A stretch of DNA of 64,000 nucleotides, from positions 1,377,074-1,441,073 of the forward strand of contig NW_022985550.1 of NCBI RefSeq assembly GCF_010093815.1, written 5' to 3'. The translations under genes were made by a program, and so were the position numbers. The DNA is from Pseudovirgaria hyperparasitica. Lineage: Eukaryota; Ascomycota; Dothideomycetes; Acrospermales; Acrospermaceae. Below are positions 34,846-47,666 of the stretch, in pieces. Each line of letters begins with the position of its first letter. Position 1 is the stretch's first letter. The notes below the pieces were generated by a model that was given only the letters and a program-made list of their open reading frames with translations, did not search any database and was not told the origin of the DNA.

Positions 34846-36439
34846 TTACAATTTCGAAGAGCCCTTGCCCAGCTCCTTCGTCTTTCGTTGGTAGTTCTTC
34901 ACCAGTTGTCGCACTGCTAGATCGAGCATGACGTCTTCTGAGCCTCCTGGTATTCTGCTCGGAGATTAGTATATAACTGGCTCATAGAAGGGACTGATAA
35001 CTGACCTCACACCTGGCACATCTCGGTATAATCCTATACGCTGATTAATACTGCTGGTCCCTTCAGATGTTTGGTGGTAAATCTTACTCTCAATCAATTC
35101 GCCCTGGCCTGACGCAGTGTATCCATTCCCGCCAAAGAGGAGAATAGCACACTGCGCACACTCATTGACGACAATACCCGCCTGCGCCTTGCAAAGTGCC
35201 GTGAGACCACCAAGCTCCGTATCCGCGGTCGCTTTATCAAGCTTTGTCATCTGGTACGAGAACTGTTCCACCCAAGCCCACTGACTCTCAAGCATAGCTC
35301 CACATCTCGCAAGACGATTCCGGATCACAGGTTGGTCGATCAACGGCTTGCCAAACGCCTCCCTCTTCATGACGTATTCGAGCGCGGTGCTGAGTGCAAC
35401 ACGGGACTGCCTTGTTGCGCCGATTGCGATGGACAGGCGCTCGTGGTTGAAGTTGGTCATGATGTACTTCATCCCGGCGCCTTCTTGGCCTATTGTGTTT
35501 TCAACGGGGACTTTGACTTCGTCGAGCTCGATGAATGTGGTGCCAGAAGTGGCGAGTCCACCGACAGTCATACGGCGCATTTCAACACCTTCTTGGCCGA
35601 GAAGTGGGACGGCGATCATGGAGATGCCGCCTGGGCCTTTACCGCCTGTTCGGACGGCCATGGCGGAGATGTGAGCCCATATACCCTGGTTCCGTATGGT
35701 CAGCATCATTGCAGACGTGTATACAAATATATTTTCGGAAAGTCACCAACATTTGTGATCCATTTCTTCGTTCCGGTAATGATCCAATATTTGCCGTCCT
35801 TGGACTTCTTACCCTCAGTGGTGATATTAGCGACATCACTGCCAGCATCTGGCTCGGTAATGGCAATACACGCGCGCTTCTTGCCGAGGAGAAGATCCGG
35901 CAGCAGTCTGTCTTGGAGTTCCTTGCTTCCGAACTTCAGGATTGGAGGCACGCCGAACGCGATACCAGTGGTCAGGGACGCACTTGGGCCGCCGAGACCA
36001 TTGCGAGCCATCTACAAATGAATGTCAATACGAGTTGTCCTCAGGCATCGGTCAACACTTACCTCATCAGCGTAGATCAAGCCGTGGATGGCGTCAAAGT
36101 CTTCCACCTTCAACCCAAGAATGTCGTTGATCCCGAGTGATTTCAAGCGCTCGACAGGCAGAGGAGCAGGAAGATTGGGAATAAGCATGTTAACTTTCAC
36201 GAATTCATCCCAGACGCTCCCCGGCAATGTTTTCTCCTTGTCCCATTCTAGCACCCAGTCAGGCCCAGCACGTCCAATCCATGTCGCAGAAACTCACCCA
36301 AGGCATTTTCCGTAAGATTCTTTGTTATGAACTCGCGACAAGCTTTCTGCCATTTCAGATGTGTTTCTTTGTAGATCGGTGATGGTAGCCCGCAGAGATA
36401 GGGCGGATCCGAGAATGGTACAACCGGTTGAGATGTCAT
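34846..36439 (-). CDS. Acyl-CoA dehydrogenase with C-terminal SKL (peroxisomal)
   Basis: Five exons (36439-36298, 36247-36063, 36011-35751, 35685-35006, 34954-34846) give 458 residues. Motifs: FAD/substrate-binding AITEPDAGSDVANI and KKWITNGIWA, FNHERLSIAIG, YVMKREAFGKPLIDQPVIR, the LFGGNGYTASGQGELIESKIY block, and the last-exon GVRIPGGSEDVMLDLAVRQL. The protein ends GKGSSKL, a canonical type 1 peroxisomal targeting signal. Known role: FAD-dependent alpha,beta-dehydrogenation of acyl-CoA in beta-oxidation. In the family the catalytic base is a glutamate near the GGNGY block; GEL or IES glutamates are candidates here, which I cannot resolve by eye. The donor of the 65-bp second intron (GTTGGT) is unusual. 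A CCGAGG element lies 146 bp upstream of the start, and a FarA/CTF1-type regulator lies downstream. Confidence 0.92.
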
Positions 36440-37119
36440 CTTAAATATACACGAAGTTCCGATATGCAATATCTAAAGCAGATGTGATTGTTTTCTCTTC
36501 AATCCGGCGTCTCGACAATGCCGACGGGAACTTAAGCTATGCTTCTTGCACCCTGCTTGTCCCCGCTACTGTGGACCGAGACGCCCGAGGTAGCGGTGCG
36601 GAGCAAGACAGGGCTGATCCACGTGACCTTGAATCAATTCAATCTACGACAAGGGTCGATGCTCTCCGTTGTTCAGGCGATTGCATCATTAGGAAATCCC
36701 GTCCGATCCGTTGGCACTGTGTACATCAGCTAGCAGCCAGGGCCGCAACACACGAGAGCCCGGAAATACGCATCCCACGGCTCGTCTTATTCCCCTTAGC
36801 GCCCTCCGCATAGAACATGAACATGTATGTGCATGCATACCCCCTTGTACTTATCAAAAGCAAACCGATCACTCCTGTCTTCATCCATTACGAGGAGCGG
36901 TATCTGAGGGCATTGACTCGCAACCCCCGGCCTCCTATATTGTATACGGCAACAGAAACGGCGGCGTGAGTGCTTGGCTTCCGTACGATACTATAATTGT
37001 ATCATTTGAGTCTTCTGTCAGTATGCAACGTGCTTAGACGAACATGTGAAGTATTCGACTAGCTGTGAGCGGCTCGGGCAACACTGTCATAGCACAGGCT
37101 ATGCAGTTTCTCATTCCTT
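36440..37119. promoter_or_regulatory. Acyl-CoA dehydrogenase promoter / VMA5 3' flank
   Basis: This 680-bp interval lies between two minus-strand genes and must hold the acyl-CoA dehydrogenase promoter. It contains CCGAGG at 36585-36590. Open frames have no recognisable product. Confidence 0.5.
36585..36590 (-). promoter_or_regulatory. Candidate fatty-acid response element (CCTCGG on minus strand)
   Basis: CCGAGG on the plus strand reads CCTCGG in the direction of the acyl-CoA dehydrogenase gene, 146-151 bp before its ATG. CCTCGG is the known FarA/FarB/CTF1 core site. Position and neighbourhood make it more plausible than a random hexamer, but it is a single copy. Confidence 0.45.
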
Positions 37120-38510
37120 TTATACTATCTCGAACTCATAGTAAACATATGCGGTATACTCGTTGCCATCGGCATGCCCGGTGGCTTGCATCTCATTCGT
37201 TAGCGCTGTATCATCCTTCTTGACGCGACCTTGTTTGTCCTTGCCAAACGCGTTGCCACCAAGGTATGAGTACTCTCCCTCTAAGGAGGTCTTCACCTTC
37301 TTCAATACCTTGGGATTTGTCTGCATTTGAGTCAGACCACAAAAGAAGCTTGAAGTCGAAACACATACCTGTACTAACGCGCAAACGAAGTCCAAAGGCA
37401 AGCCGTATCTCAGGACGGTCTCCACAAAGACTCTCAGCGCCAGAACATGCACCCAGACCATAGCGCTTTCGCTGTAGCCTGTCCTTCCTAGTCGTAATGC
37501 CTCGCCCCAGACTTTCCGCTCGTCTTGGCTAAGCTGCTCGGCTTCCTTCCGCTCCTCCTCCTTGTCTCCTTCCTTATATTTGTACTCTCTTGGCGTCCAC
37601 CTCTTCTCTCTACATTTGTGGATGAATTCAGCGCTATGCTTCTTAAAGGTCACTACCGTATACAAAGTAAATTCGTCATCCGAGGCGACTTGTGTCGCCG
37701 ATCGCGGGACAGTCATGGGCGTTAGTGTTTCGTATGACTTCAGAAAGTCTTTGAGGAGTTGGTTGGGTACAGCTATGAGGTGAGTGTCCAAATATTCAGA
37801 ATCTTGTATGAGGGCCTTAGGTGGTACAATGGCAGCAAGCGACCGGGTCGAAAGATTACCCCTAGGGCAGAGCGTATCAGTCGAAGGTTTTACATAGTCT
37901 TCATCATGAGGAGTACATACGTTTGACGTCGTTGTGAGGCAGCAAGATTAGTCTTAACCTGGTTATACTGGTTGAACTTTGCTTTTACGTCGTTGTCAAT
38001 GCTGGCAACTTCCTAACAAACAATCAGCTGATGCGACCGGGCAACTCAAATACAGACACTTACTTTGTGGAGAGAGTCGATGAGCTCTGATATCGACTTG
38101 TCAGCCCTATACTTGACTTTGTTCCATTGAAATGAGCGCAGGTACTGGTCGACAGGCTCTATATACGACGTCAGAATCATTCATTCGAGTAGCAATGACC
38201 CGTGAGCCTTACTATCATTGATTGTTTTTTGCTGTGTGATCTTGCTCTCGTCGCCATCAAGCAAACTTCGTAGCGAATCCCCAACCTTATTGACCACACC
38301 TTCACAACCGCTCTCGAGCTTTGCAAGATCATCCGCTTGTTGCACCAGTGCATCAAGTGAGCCTATCTTGAATCCAGGGATCGAGAAAGCGTAGGTTGAT
38401 CCATTGTCTGATACTGTCTTCCGAACATGCTCGAGTGCTTCGTCGTGGTGGCTTGATGGGACAATGGATGCGGGTAGCGAGATGAGACAGTACTTCACGC
38501 CCTTGGACAT
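37120..38510 (-). CDS. VMA5: V-type proton ATPase subunit C
   Basis: Five exons (38510-38213, 38158-38064, 38012-37921, 37861-37369, 37320-37120) sum to 392 residues, which equals my memory of the yeast Vma5 length. Landmarks: KYCLISLPAS at the start, STYAFSIPGFKIGSLDALVQ, NDKPVDQYLRSFQWNKVKYR, TRSLAAIVPPKA, EYLDTHLIAVPNQLLKDF, AVWVHVLALRVFVETVLRYG-like text (here MVWVHVLALRVFVETVLRYG) and the closing EYTAYVYYEFEIV. Known role: links V1 to V0 in the vacuolar/endosomal proton pump and controls reversible assembly. The start ATG is 296 bp from the divergent GCV1 start. The model is well supported because all five exons fall in conserved regions. Confidence 0.95.
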
Positions 38511-38806
38511 GATTGAGAGACGATCCAAAGAACAATAATGTTATGCCGAGGGGGGAGGGAGGTCGCGTTCGTCAACGATGTTTTATGCCGATGCTTGCTT
38601 CAATACCTAGCTCCAGCCTCAAGCAACGGAGAGCGGTACTTAAGCCGCCTTTCCACTTTCGTCATAGCGCTCGGGCGGGGCAGTCGAGCAGAGCTCTCAG
38701 GTCCTCCGATCGCCTATCGGCGGCACAAGCAGTGCTCAAGATATATCTTTCTACGTCTCGCTCCGGTAACTTTCTTTTCGCAATTGCCCTGCATCAACTT
38801 ACGGTC
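38511..38806. promoter_or_regulatory. Bidirectional promoter, VMA5 / GCV1
   Basis: Only 296 bp separate the two divergent start codons, so both promoters must overlap here. The GCV1 reading frame is open through this whole stretch, so a longer N terminus is possible. Confidence 0.6.
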
Positions 38807-40253
38807 ATGTCGGGTAAACGGAGGCTCATGGCTATACAGCCAGCCATTAGCGGTATCGTTCGCTCTCATACAAGCTTCAATGGCTTGCGCAAAAGCATCG
38901 CATACCTGCCGCCGTTATCGGTAGCTGGTTCACGTCTACCACGCAGACCCGCGGTACAAACCAGGCAATACGCTACCAACAACTCTGCTGCGATCTCTGA
39001 TCCAGATGCAAAAACACCTCTATACGATCTCCATGCAAGCTATGGAGCCAAATTTGTACCATTCGGAGGCTATGTCATGCCCGTCCAGTACTCCGACCTC
39101 AGCGTTGGGGAGTCACATAAGTGGACGCGCGAAAAAGCCAGCATATTCGACGTTAGCCACATGTAAGCTCGAATACGTACTCAACTCGAATTCAATTTCT
39201 CATTCACTTCATAGGGTTCAGAATCGTCTCACCGGACCATTAGCTATAGAGTTTCTCGAGACTATAACACCTGCCGAACCTGCCGTTCTTGCACCCTTCA
39301 CCTCTACCCTCTCCGCACTTCTCAAGCCATCTCCCCGCGAAGGCGGTATAATCGATGATTGTGTCATTGTCCGTCTTGGTCCCGAAGAGTTCTACTTCGT
39401 CACTAACGCCGGCTGTCGAGAGAAGGACCATGCCTATCTTTCGTCCGAACTCAAAAGGTTCCATACAAAGCACGGCGATGCCCCTAAATGGGAAATCTTA
39501 GAAGGCAAAGGATTAATCGCCCTACAGGGACCCCTTGCCGGTCAAATACTAGAAGATGCACTAGCTGGTACCGACAAGGCAAAGCTAGGAGGGCTATACT
39601 TTGGCTGTTCTATGTATGGTAAAGTCACCCTGCCCACTGGACAATCAAGCGACCTACTCATTTCACGCGCTGGGTACACCGGCGAAGATGGATTCGAGAT
39701 CTCAATCCCTGCCGAGGAAACCACCGCGGTGACACAATTCCTGCTCGAGAGTGCAGGAAAGGAGAAGCTCCGTCTTGCAGGTCTAGGTGCGCGAGATAGC
39801 CTGCGCTTGGAAGCCGGCATGTGCCTTTATGGGCATGATCTAAACGAGGACATCACTCCACCTGAGGCCGCCTTATCGTGGATCGTGGGCAAGAGTCGCA
39901 GAGAGAAAGGCGGTTTCTACGGCGCCGACACGATCAACAAGCAGATCCTTGGAGTGAAGAAAGGAGGTTCCCCTATCGAGAAGCGTCGGATAGGACTGAT
40001 AGTAGAAGGAGCCCCTGCCCGTGAAGGTATGACCATTCACGACGACACAGGGGCAGAAGTTGGAGTCATCACATCTGGATGCCCTTCGCCGACACTGGGA
40101 AAGAACATCGCCATGGGCTATATCAAGGATGGTATGCACAAGTCAGGTACAGAGGTCCAGGTCAAGGTCAGGAGCAAAATGCGCAAAGCAACAGTGTCGA
40201 AGATGCCATTCGTACCAAGCAAATACCACAAGCCTGCTGCACCACCATCCTAA
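38807..40253 (+). CDS. GCV1: Aminomethyltransferase, glycine cleavage T protein, mitochondrial
   Basis: Two exons (38807-39162, 39215-40253) with a 52-bp intron give 464 residues. A basic, serine-rich leader ([16 protein letters not shown], later [13 protein letters not shown]) fits mitochondrial import. The T-protein domain follows: [72 protein letters not shown] and [11 protein letters not shown]. Known role: tetrahydrofolate-dependent release of ammonia from the aminomethyl group on H protein, one of four parts of the glycine decarboxylase complex in the matrix. The start is uncertain: ATG at 38807 is preferred, the ATG seven codons later is also possible, and the frame stays open upstream. 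The C-terminal PAAPPS tail is short and typical of fungi. Confidence 0.94.
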
Positions 40254-40545
40254 GACATGCATCAGGACTGAGCATTGGAGTTTGGAGCTTTGATTATGGA
40301 TTACGATTTTCAACAATCCTCGAGCGGAGGTGCTCGTATGTAGGGGATCTAGCGGTATAACTTGAACTATGTACCCATAAGTTCAACCATGAAACCAATA
40401 TGTGCAACACCTAATGTCCCTCATGACTCATCGTGGCGACGGCTCGTCAAATATGATGCCGATAATCTCATCAAGTAACGTGAATACCAGGTGTGTACTA
40501 TGGCATTGTTAGCAGACCATCTGTGAATACTACCACATAGGCAAC

Positions 40546-43500
40546 TCACTTCAATCGCTGATTATTGAACGTCGCCGCGATCCTTCTGCTCGCCTGTTGG
40601 GCGTTCTGCCTGCCCACCACATTCGCCGCCAAATCTGGTACCAACGTGGCTAGCAGCACACTTGCCTCCTTCTTGCTCGTTTTCTTCTCTGCCTCTGTGC
40701 GAGGCACCGATGGACGCATCTTCCCGCCTGGCCACATAGTATCCCGCGCCATGTTAAGATACCGCACAACGTTATCTTCCTCGACCAGCCCACGCGCCAT
40801 ATCCCGCACTTTGCGCTCAATCGTGCCGCCTAACAGCTGATGCAGTACGACCACCACGGCCCGGCCACGGAGCCAGTTGTTGTTCGTGTTGAGGCTAAAG
40901 ATCTCGACGAAGAGGTCTGCAATGGGCTTGACAAAGGGCTCCAACTCTCTATTCTCGAACGCGCGCAATTCAGCCTCAGCTTCTGTCGATGTCGCTGGGT
41001 CGTCATTCAAGACAGCGCCTGGCAGGCCAGTGGATGTAGAAGTATCGTTCGGCGCGGTGGCAAGTTGAGATGTCGCGGCACTGATAAGGTTCTGCCCAGC
41101 TACGGAAAGCTGGTCTAACACGGGAATGTTGCCGAGAAACTCCTCCATGCCGTCGGTAACGGAGCTGTAGATGCGGGACACAAAGTCGCGGGAGTCGACT
41201 TCGGAACCATGTTGGTCTGATGAGGAGATTGCGTGTTGTGAGAGAAAGGCGCGAAGCTCACGCGAGCGGCAGATAGCGGGAATCAGTAGAATCTCGCGGA
41301 GCCAGCGCTCGAGGGCAAGACGACGTTTCTGGAGGAAATCTTTTTGGAGCTTGAGCATGACTTGTCGGCGAGGGAACTCCAAGTTTCGGATATGAGGGTA
41401 GCGTGCTTTCAGTTTCTTATTGAGGTCGTGGAATTCACTGTAACGTCTCGTGATAGCCCAGACTGCAGCTGGCATCTGATCGCCTGCTTGTCGTTTGACT
41501 TCAATGACATACATTGCATACTCATGGCCATCGTCCTCCGTGCCAACCATGATAGATGTTATCGAGATCGTTGCTCGTCCGTACAAGCTATTGTCGCTTT
41601 CTTGTACGATGTATTGTTGCCTTTGGAGCTCCTTTCGGTGCAACTCACGCTGCAAACTAGCTTTGGACTTGCGAAGGATTCTTAGTTCGGCAGCATTATT
41701 AGTGAGCTCGGCTTTGTTTGTCAACGAATCTACGATGGACTCTTGAGTCACCAACTTTTCGATGTCTTGCGTCAAAGAATCGATGGCTTCAGCTAGGCCC
41801 AGATCCCCCGGAGCGGCTTCGTGAATCTCGTCGTCCTCATTGTCACCTTTCTTCTCCGAATCATCAACCTCGTCTTCCCGAAACTTGGCTTCTTCGCTAC
41901 CGAAAAGATCATCTTGATTGAAGACACCCAAGCGTGATGGAGCTCCAACAAGACCCAAAGAGGCTATACTCGGTCTCATCCCCTGAGATAACGGCGAGTT
42001 AGATCGTTGAATCTCGAACGACCCTCTCAGTGAATCTTTATCGACTGGAGACTTGTCGAATAAAGGCTCTCGTTCCGGCCCATCGTCACCCATAATGTCA
42101 TTCAAAGCTGCCTGCATTGCATTTACTACATTTGCATCACTACCCGTCGCTGGTGGGTCCAATTCCGATTCAAGACTTTGCGTTGACTGTCCGAGAGCAT
42201 CTGAATCATATTCGTCGTCAAATAATGGTGTACGAGCCGGAGTAGCGTCTAGGGATCGCCGTGCTGCTTGCTCGGTACCAGGTGTGGTGTGTTCCTGGAG
42301 ATTTGACGAAGAGACTGCGGCTCGACGCAAATCAGTCGGCTTCTGCAGGACGTGCTTTGCACTACTGGACCGTGGGAGCCTCCCGAGATTGCGCGAGTGA
42401 GATGATTGTGTATGGTCACCTTGATGAATACTGGGACCAGACACTGAGGACCCAGCCTCATCAGATGCAAGCCATTTGTACCACAGATCTGTTCTTTTGA
42501 ACTTCTGGAAGTACGGATCCTGCATTTCATTGTACACTGCAGTCTGCGCTCGAAGGACTGCCCTCCTTGCTGCGTGGTACTGCAATGGACTTGCGTCCTT
42601 TCCAGCCCTCAAGAACTCTGACACTGGGTGCCTCGATTTAGAGGCTATCTCCAGCTCGCTTTTGGTGAGGTACGCATCATTGATCTGTGCAATGTCCGTT
42701 CGCTCGGCTGCTGTCCACTGTGGTAGAGTCTCAGTGGACTCGTCAACTTCTTCGTTGTCTTCTTCTAGCGGGTTGCGCATGCCATCTACAACTATCCAGA
42801 ACTGGACAAGCCGCATCAAATTCTGACGATCCATGAACTCCATGAAGTACGAGAGCCCAGAAGAGCTATACAAAACTTCCCTTAACGAAGCATTTTCAAG
42901 CCTGGGTGCGGGGTTGTTGGATTTTGGCTTTACAAATTTTGATCTGGCAGCACCACCAACTCCCAGTTGAGCCACTTTCTGATCCAGGATCCTCTTTGCT
43001 GTCTCGAGACGTCTTAGATAGATTGTATCAGGGTTTTCGACTCCGGAGTCACGATACAATTGGCTAGCAATTTCGCTTCTAAAGCGCCGTGCATCGGACA
43101 GGGTGTTACACTGTTTGATGGCACGAATGAACCGCTCGAATTTTCGCTCGTTGTCGTTTGGAGAAAGCCTCGGGAATTGTCTTGGTCGGAGGTTCTGCGG
43201 TGACGGAGGAGCATGTTCGTCCAAGGCTTCACGTAATTTGCGAACTGTTTTGCGGTCTTGAAGTATAGTGTGACCCTGGTGGACCGTTAACGAAAGTGAT
43301 GCGAAAGTTTATTAGGGCTTACATATGCTTCCATCATCTTATTCCACGTATCTGCATCCGAAAGCATCTGCATGACAGGGAATAAAACGGCACAAGATAC
43401 AATCTCCTGGATCAGAACTGTTACGGCTCGACTTGTAGTCATGTTTGTTGGAAGAACTTTAGGTAACAGTCTAGTGACAATGGTACGCAGATGTTGTTGT

Positions 43501-44180
43501 TGACCCAGTTTTGTGTTTGAAAACGCCAGGGACGCGGCTGGGTGTAGCTTACCATCCTTGTATTTCGCAGCGATGGCAAGATCGAGCTCTTCAGATTCAG
43601 TCACATTCCTCGACAGCATTCGACCGCGAACAATTTTCTCAGCTTCATAGAATTCTTTCATATGGCTTGTAATTATTGGGACGAGTTTTGACGTTCCGAC
43701 AGCTATCAGGTCAACAGCCAGCACTCTGTCTCGTATATTTGCCAGGGCTTCCCGCATAGACCTGTCCACTTCGATCGTAAACGCTGGCCTCGTACTGATG
43801 CGATCATACCAGCTTCGTACGAAATCCCGCAGTATGAGATCTATCAACCCATCGATGTTCCCAGATATAAGAAAAGACGGCTCGTATATGGGTTCTCGGA
43901 GGTATTCTGAGCGAGCACTCAACGCTCTCGTCTCGGCTTCCCAGGCGTCCGGTCTGGCAAAAGCCGCATGTCTAGGTCCGTAATTCCTTGCTCCTGCTCG
44001 TACACCGGGACCTCGGGAAGTAGTCAACAGGAGCCATGCAATCAGAATAACAGTGCAGAGGACTCCGGTAGAAAATGCCCAAGGCAGATAGCGACTGGAA
44101 GGTATCCAGTGGGTCACAAAACCCCAAGCGATGAAGACTGCAACTCCTGCAAGGATCACATCTCTGCGGCGTAGGGCCAT
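40546..44180 (-). CDS. MDM1: Mdm1/SNX13-like sorting nexin (PXA-RGS-PX-nexin C)
   Basis: Two exons (44180-43323, 43275-40546) with a 47-bp intron give 1195 residues. The N terminus has two hydrophobic segments (about residues 8-26 and 31-52) that anchor it in the ER. Domain order: PXA (about 90-275), RGS (about 410-560, SLREVLYSSSGLSYFMEFMD), acidic linkers, a PX domain (about 850-970) with the phosphoinositide motif RRYSEF and FPRRQ, and a nexin C domain (about 1060-1160). Known role: tether at ER-vacuole/lysosome contact sites involved in lipid metabolism and organelle inheritance. Length and architecture fit yeast Mdm1 and animal SNX13/14/25. Residues 560-810 are low-complexity Ser/Asp-rich and probably disordered. 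The neighbouring genes give no functional clue. Confidence 0.94.
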
Positions 44181-45036
44181 AGTCCGTCGAGATCCATCCG
44201 CAGGTCCGATAGTGCTATTACCATGTTGGTAGCGAGCGAGACGGGCGCGTCATGTCGCAGCATGTAGAGTTATGTTGTATAGACGTCGATGAGCTGTCAC
44301 AGCTTAGAACAAGGAGCGTCACCCTCACCTTGCCCCACCTCCGGCTTTAGCGTACTCCTGCTGACCTCCGCTCTTCCCCGACTTCAGGGGAACTTGGGGA
44401 AGAGTAGCAGAACACAACAATTAACTCTATGTGAGATTCTATGTGAGACCTAGATATAATCATACCGCTTCGCTTCTTACGCTGTGTACTATAGTGAAGG
44501 GATGCTATCTTTCGCACGTCTCTTACAGGGTTGATTGAGCACTCGATAAATCTACTTGTGCATGCATTTGGCACGCCACACCACTATGTTCTGTATTTGC
44601 GAAGTCGTATCAACTTGCTACTTCTTTATCATTTCTACTAGAGTAGAGCCTGAGGTCTCACAAATAGAGCATACTGTTGAAGATATTCGCAGTAGATCCT
44701 TCCATGTGTCTGTCCTTCTTAGCCTAGTGCTTTAGCCTTGACCCCTGCCTGAGTCTTCCCCCAACTCTAGCGTGGCTCGAGTCGATAATGCTTAGACTTG
44801 ATGCGTCGAGCAGGTTGATTCATGCCTTGATAGGGTGGTTCCTGGCATCAATGAAAACCGCTGCTTGAGGTAAATTTTGCCAGTCCGTCTATAGCGCCTA
44901 TAATAATGGATCGAGTTTGTAGTGTCAAAGCTATCTTCCGTAGCGTATGCTGCCATGAATGTATACATCTGTGAGCTTTCCAGGGATTACTGGGCTGAAA
45001 GACCTCGAAAGTTGCTATACGAAGACCATAGGCCTT
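44181..45036. promoter_or_regulatory. MDM1 upstream region / UPF3 3' flank
   Basis: This 856-bp interval lies between two minus-strand genes. It should hold the MDM1 promoter and the UPF3 3' UTR. No gene, repeat or RNA was recognised. Confidence 0.5.
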
Positions 45037-46992
45037 TCAAGGAGCCGCAGTAATGGAAGTAGATGTGGTGGCTAATGTGGAAACTTCAGACGTTGTGGCA
45101 TTCGGGACTGCTAACGGGAGACCTTGGCTGTCGCCCGCCGGTGTTGGAGCTCCTTGAGGAGGGTTGATAGACTGGGGTCCTCGCCCACCTCTGCCAATGA
45201 TACCGCCTCGACCACCACCACGGCCTCTGCCAGCAAAGGCCCCACCCCGTACGGTGTTTCCCCTTGGTGCCGTAGGGGGGCTCGGCAACACCTGAGTAGG
45301 TGCAATTCTTTTGGCCGGACGGTCTTTTCGCTCGAGGACCTGAACGGCTCCCTGAGCAATCTTGACGGGACTAGCAGCGATCGCCTTCTGTAATCCCTCC
45401 GGCTCGACAAACTCAACATAAGCGAAGCCCTTACGCTTGTCGATCTCGACTCTTTCGACGGCACCAAAAGCCGACAAAGCAGCTTCGATCAGGGGCTCAG
45501 TAATTCCTTGAGACGGATTGGCATGTTTGAGAAATCCCTGTTTGCCAGTCGGAGCTAGTGTGGTAGCAGCATCCCCCGAAACTGACGGTGGAACAGAAAT
45601 TGGCGGCGCTTGTCGCGAAGCTGCAGGTCCTTTCGGGGTTGCTGATGGCAATTTGGGTCCTGTTGGGGGTAATGCAGAAGCACTAACAGGCTTTGGAACA
45701 TTCGCAGGCTTCCTCAATATCGTGGGTGCTACAGGGGGTTTGACCTTTGAGGCGTCATCCGCGGGTGTCTCGACTCGGTCTTTATTTTCAGCGATTGCTG
45801 CTTTGTGCGCTCTTCTTTCAGCGCGAGAGAAACGACCTTTCTCCTTCAGTGGTCGGGACGACTCTCCCGAAACAACACCTTTCTCCGGAGTTGGAGTCAC
45901 ACCAGCGATTTCCCTATCTTTGACCGAAACTGTTGGTTCTCCGCTCTTGGCTGCTGATTCGGCGGTTGTCTCTCTCTTTGCACCACGACGTCCCTTGACT
46001 GGCGCTGGACCTATGCCAAGATCACGCTGGAGCAGTGCCTTTGCTGCTGCAGTACTACCACGCTCACGTTTTTTTTCCGAGGTCGAGCCTGCAGGTGGGA
46101 TATTCTCCTGAGATTTTGCGCCGACAGACGCGCTTCCAACTTCTTTGTTGAGGACTTTGACGGCTTCTTTAGCCGCTTCTTTGCGGCTCAACTTTTTAGG
46201 CTTTTCTACAATGCCACCATCTTTACCAATCTTAAGCTTTCTGTCCGGCTTTTCGTCCTTGGATTCACCTCGTGCGTGCTTGGACAGCTTCGATCCGGGC
46301 TTCTCTTTGGCCTTCTTTTCTCTTAAGTGTTCGATGAGTGGGGTAGTAGTAACTTTCTCTCCTTTCTGAGCAGATAGGTCAGATGCTTCTGAAGCACTCG
46401 GCTTGTTGACAGGGTTAGTCAAGCTCATGAGGAAGTCCTGGTATTCCGGGTCTTGATCGATCTGTCCTTGGCGAGCATCGTGTCTGACGCGACGACCTGT
46501 AGGTATTCTCGCGTACAGAGCATGCTCAAGTGAAGGCGGTGCAATTAATACAGGGTCCTTTCCTGTGTTACGAGCGTCAATAAAGGTCGTTTGTTTGACC
46601 TTATCATGAAGAATAGCGACATAAGCAGAGTCCGTGAGATGAAGCAAATATCGAGATGGCTTAGAAGTTTTTGTAAGACTGGATTGATTCGTTAATCATG
46701 TCACTGTCCAACGTCAAGATGTGTAAACATACTCTGTAGAGGTCCGGCCCTTTCTGAAATTGGCCCAGTCAACTCTACCATTGCCAGGCTTCCATTCGTC
46801 ACCCAGTGTCTCCTCTAGCTCACTCTTTGTAAGACCTGGGGGAAGTCTGCGTATGCAGAACTTCAACTTTGGCTTCGGAGGAGTGCCTTTGGGCCCGCCT
46901 CGAGCGGCTGATTGAGGCGCATTCTTCTGGAGGATTGTTGACGGGGCAGGAAGCACACCATTAGCAGCTCCAGCCTGTGAGGGGTTTGGCAT
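45037..46992 (-). CDS. UPF3: Nonsense-mediated mRNA decay factor Upf3
   Basis: Two exons (46992-46733, 46678-45037) with a 54-bp intron give 633 residues. The N-terminal Smg4/UPF3 domain starts KLKFCIRRLPPGLTKSELEE and continues with WANFRKGRTST, YLLHLTDSAYVAILHDKVK and FIDARNTGKDPVLIAPPSLE, then DPEYQDFLMSL. A lysine/alanine-rich middle follows. Near residues 445-525 an RRM-like block occurs (GFLKHANPSQGITE, KRKGFAYVEFVEPEG). The tail is RGG-rich (GRGRGGGRGGIIGRGGRG), suggesting RNA contact. Known role: bridges the exon junction complex or terminating ribosome to Upf2/Upf1. The second RRM-like block is outside the minimal Upf3 core; I believe it is common in filamentous fungi but cannot check. 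The gene is divergent from the phosphatase gene. Confidence 0.92.
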
Positions 46993-47666
46993 TCTAGGAG
47001 GTTAAGGCGTGTTGCGTACAAGTGAGGTTGGGGCGGTTCGTGCTAATCAAAAAGGTGAGGGTCTGATGTGACAAGGGAATATATGGCGTTGCCAATGAGG
47101 GACCAGATGGATGAAGCTGGTTCGGTGATTGAGAGCTGAGGAACGATATGGAGACAACATTTGAGAATTGACTTTAAAAAGACGTCGGTAGTATGGTCGG
47201 CGAAGGACAACAAAGAAGTAGCAAGCGACGATAACAGTCGCGAGTTCGCAATCGAGTTCCCGCCTGGTGATATCAGCATCCATAGATTCTAGACGGCACC
47301 TGCCAGCCTGACGCCCCACCAAGGGAAACCTCACCGCCTAGCAAGAACGGAAAGGCGCGTCGAGGACATCCAGCCCGAGCCTGACGCACGGCGAACACAG
47401 TCAACCTTCAATGACCATGTCCTCGCAAGAATAGCCAGATATTCTCGCGGTCTCCTCTCGTTCTTTATTCCTGCACCATGCGCCTTTCTGCGCACAAGTC
47501 ACTCACCTCGTACACTTGCGCTTGATTGTCGTCAGTGCTGCCTTCACTTCCTTGAGCCGTCCAATGATACCACCAAAGTCCGATACATCGCCGCAGTCAC
47601 ACGACAGACCTTTATTCCTACGCATTTATTCCTTCTACAACTGAGAGAAGTACACAAACCGCCACC
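46993..47666. promoter_or_regulatory. Divergent promoter region, UPF3 / SIT4
   Basis: This 674-bp interval separates divergent start codons and holds both promoters and leaders. The 3' half is pyrimidine-rich before the phosphatase ATG, which lies in a good fungal context (CCACCATGG). Nothing else was recognised. Confidence 0.55.
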
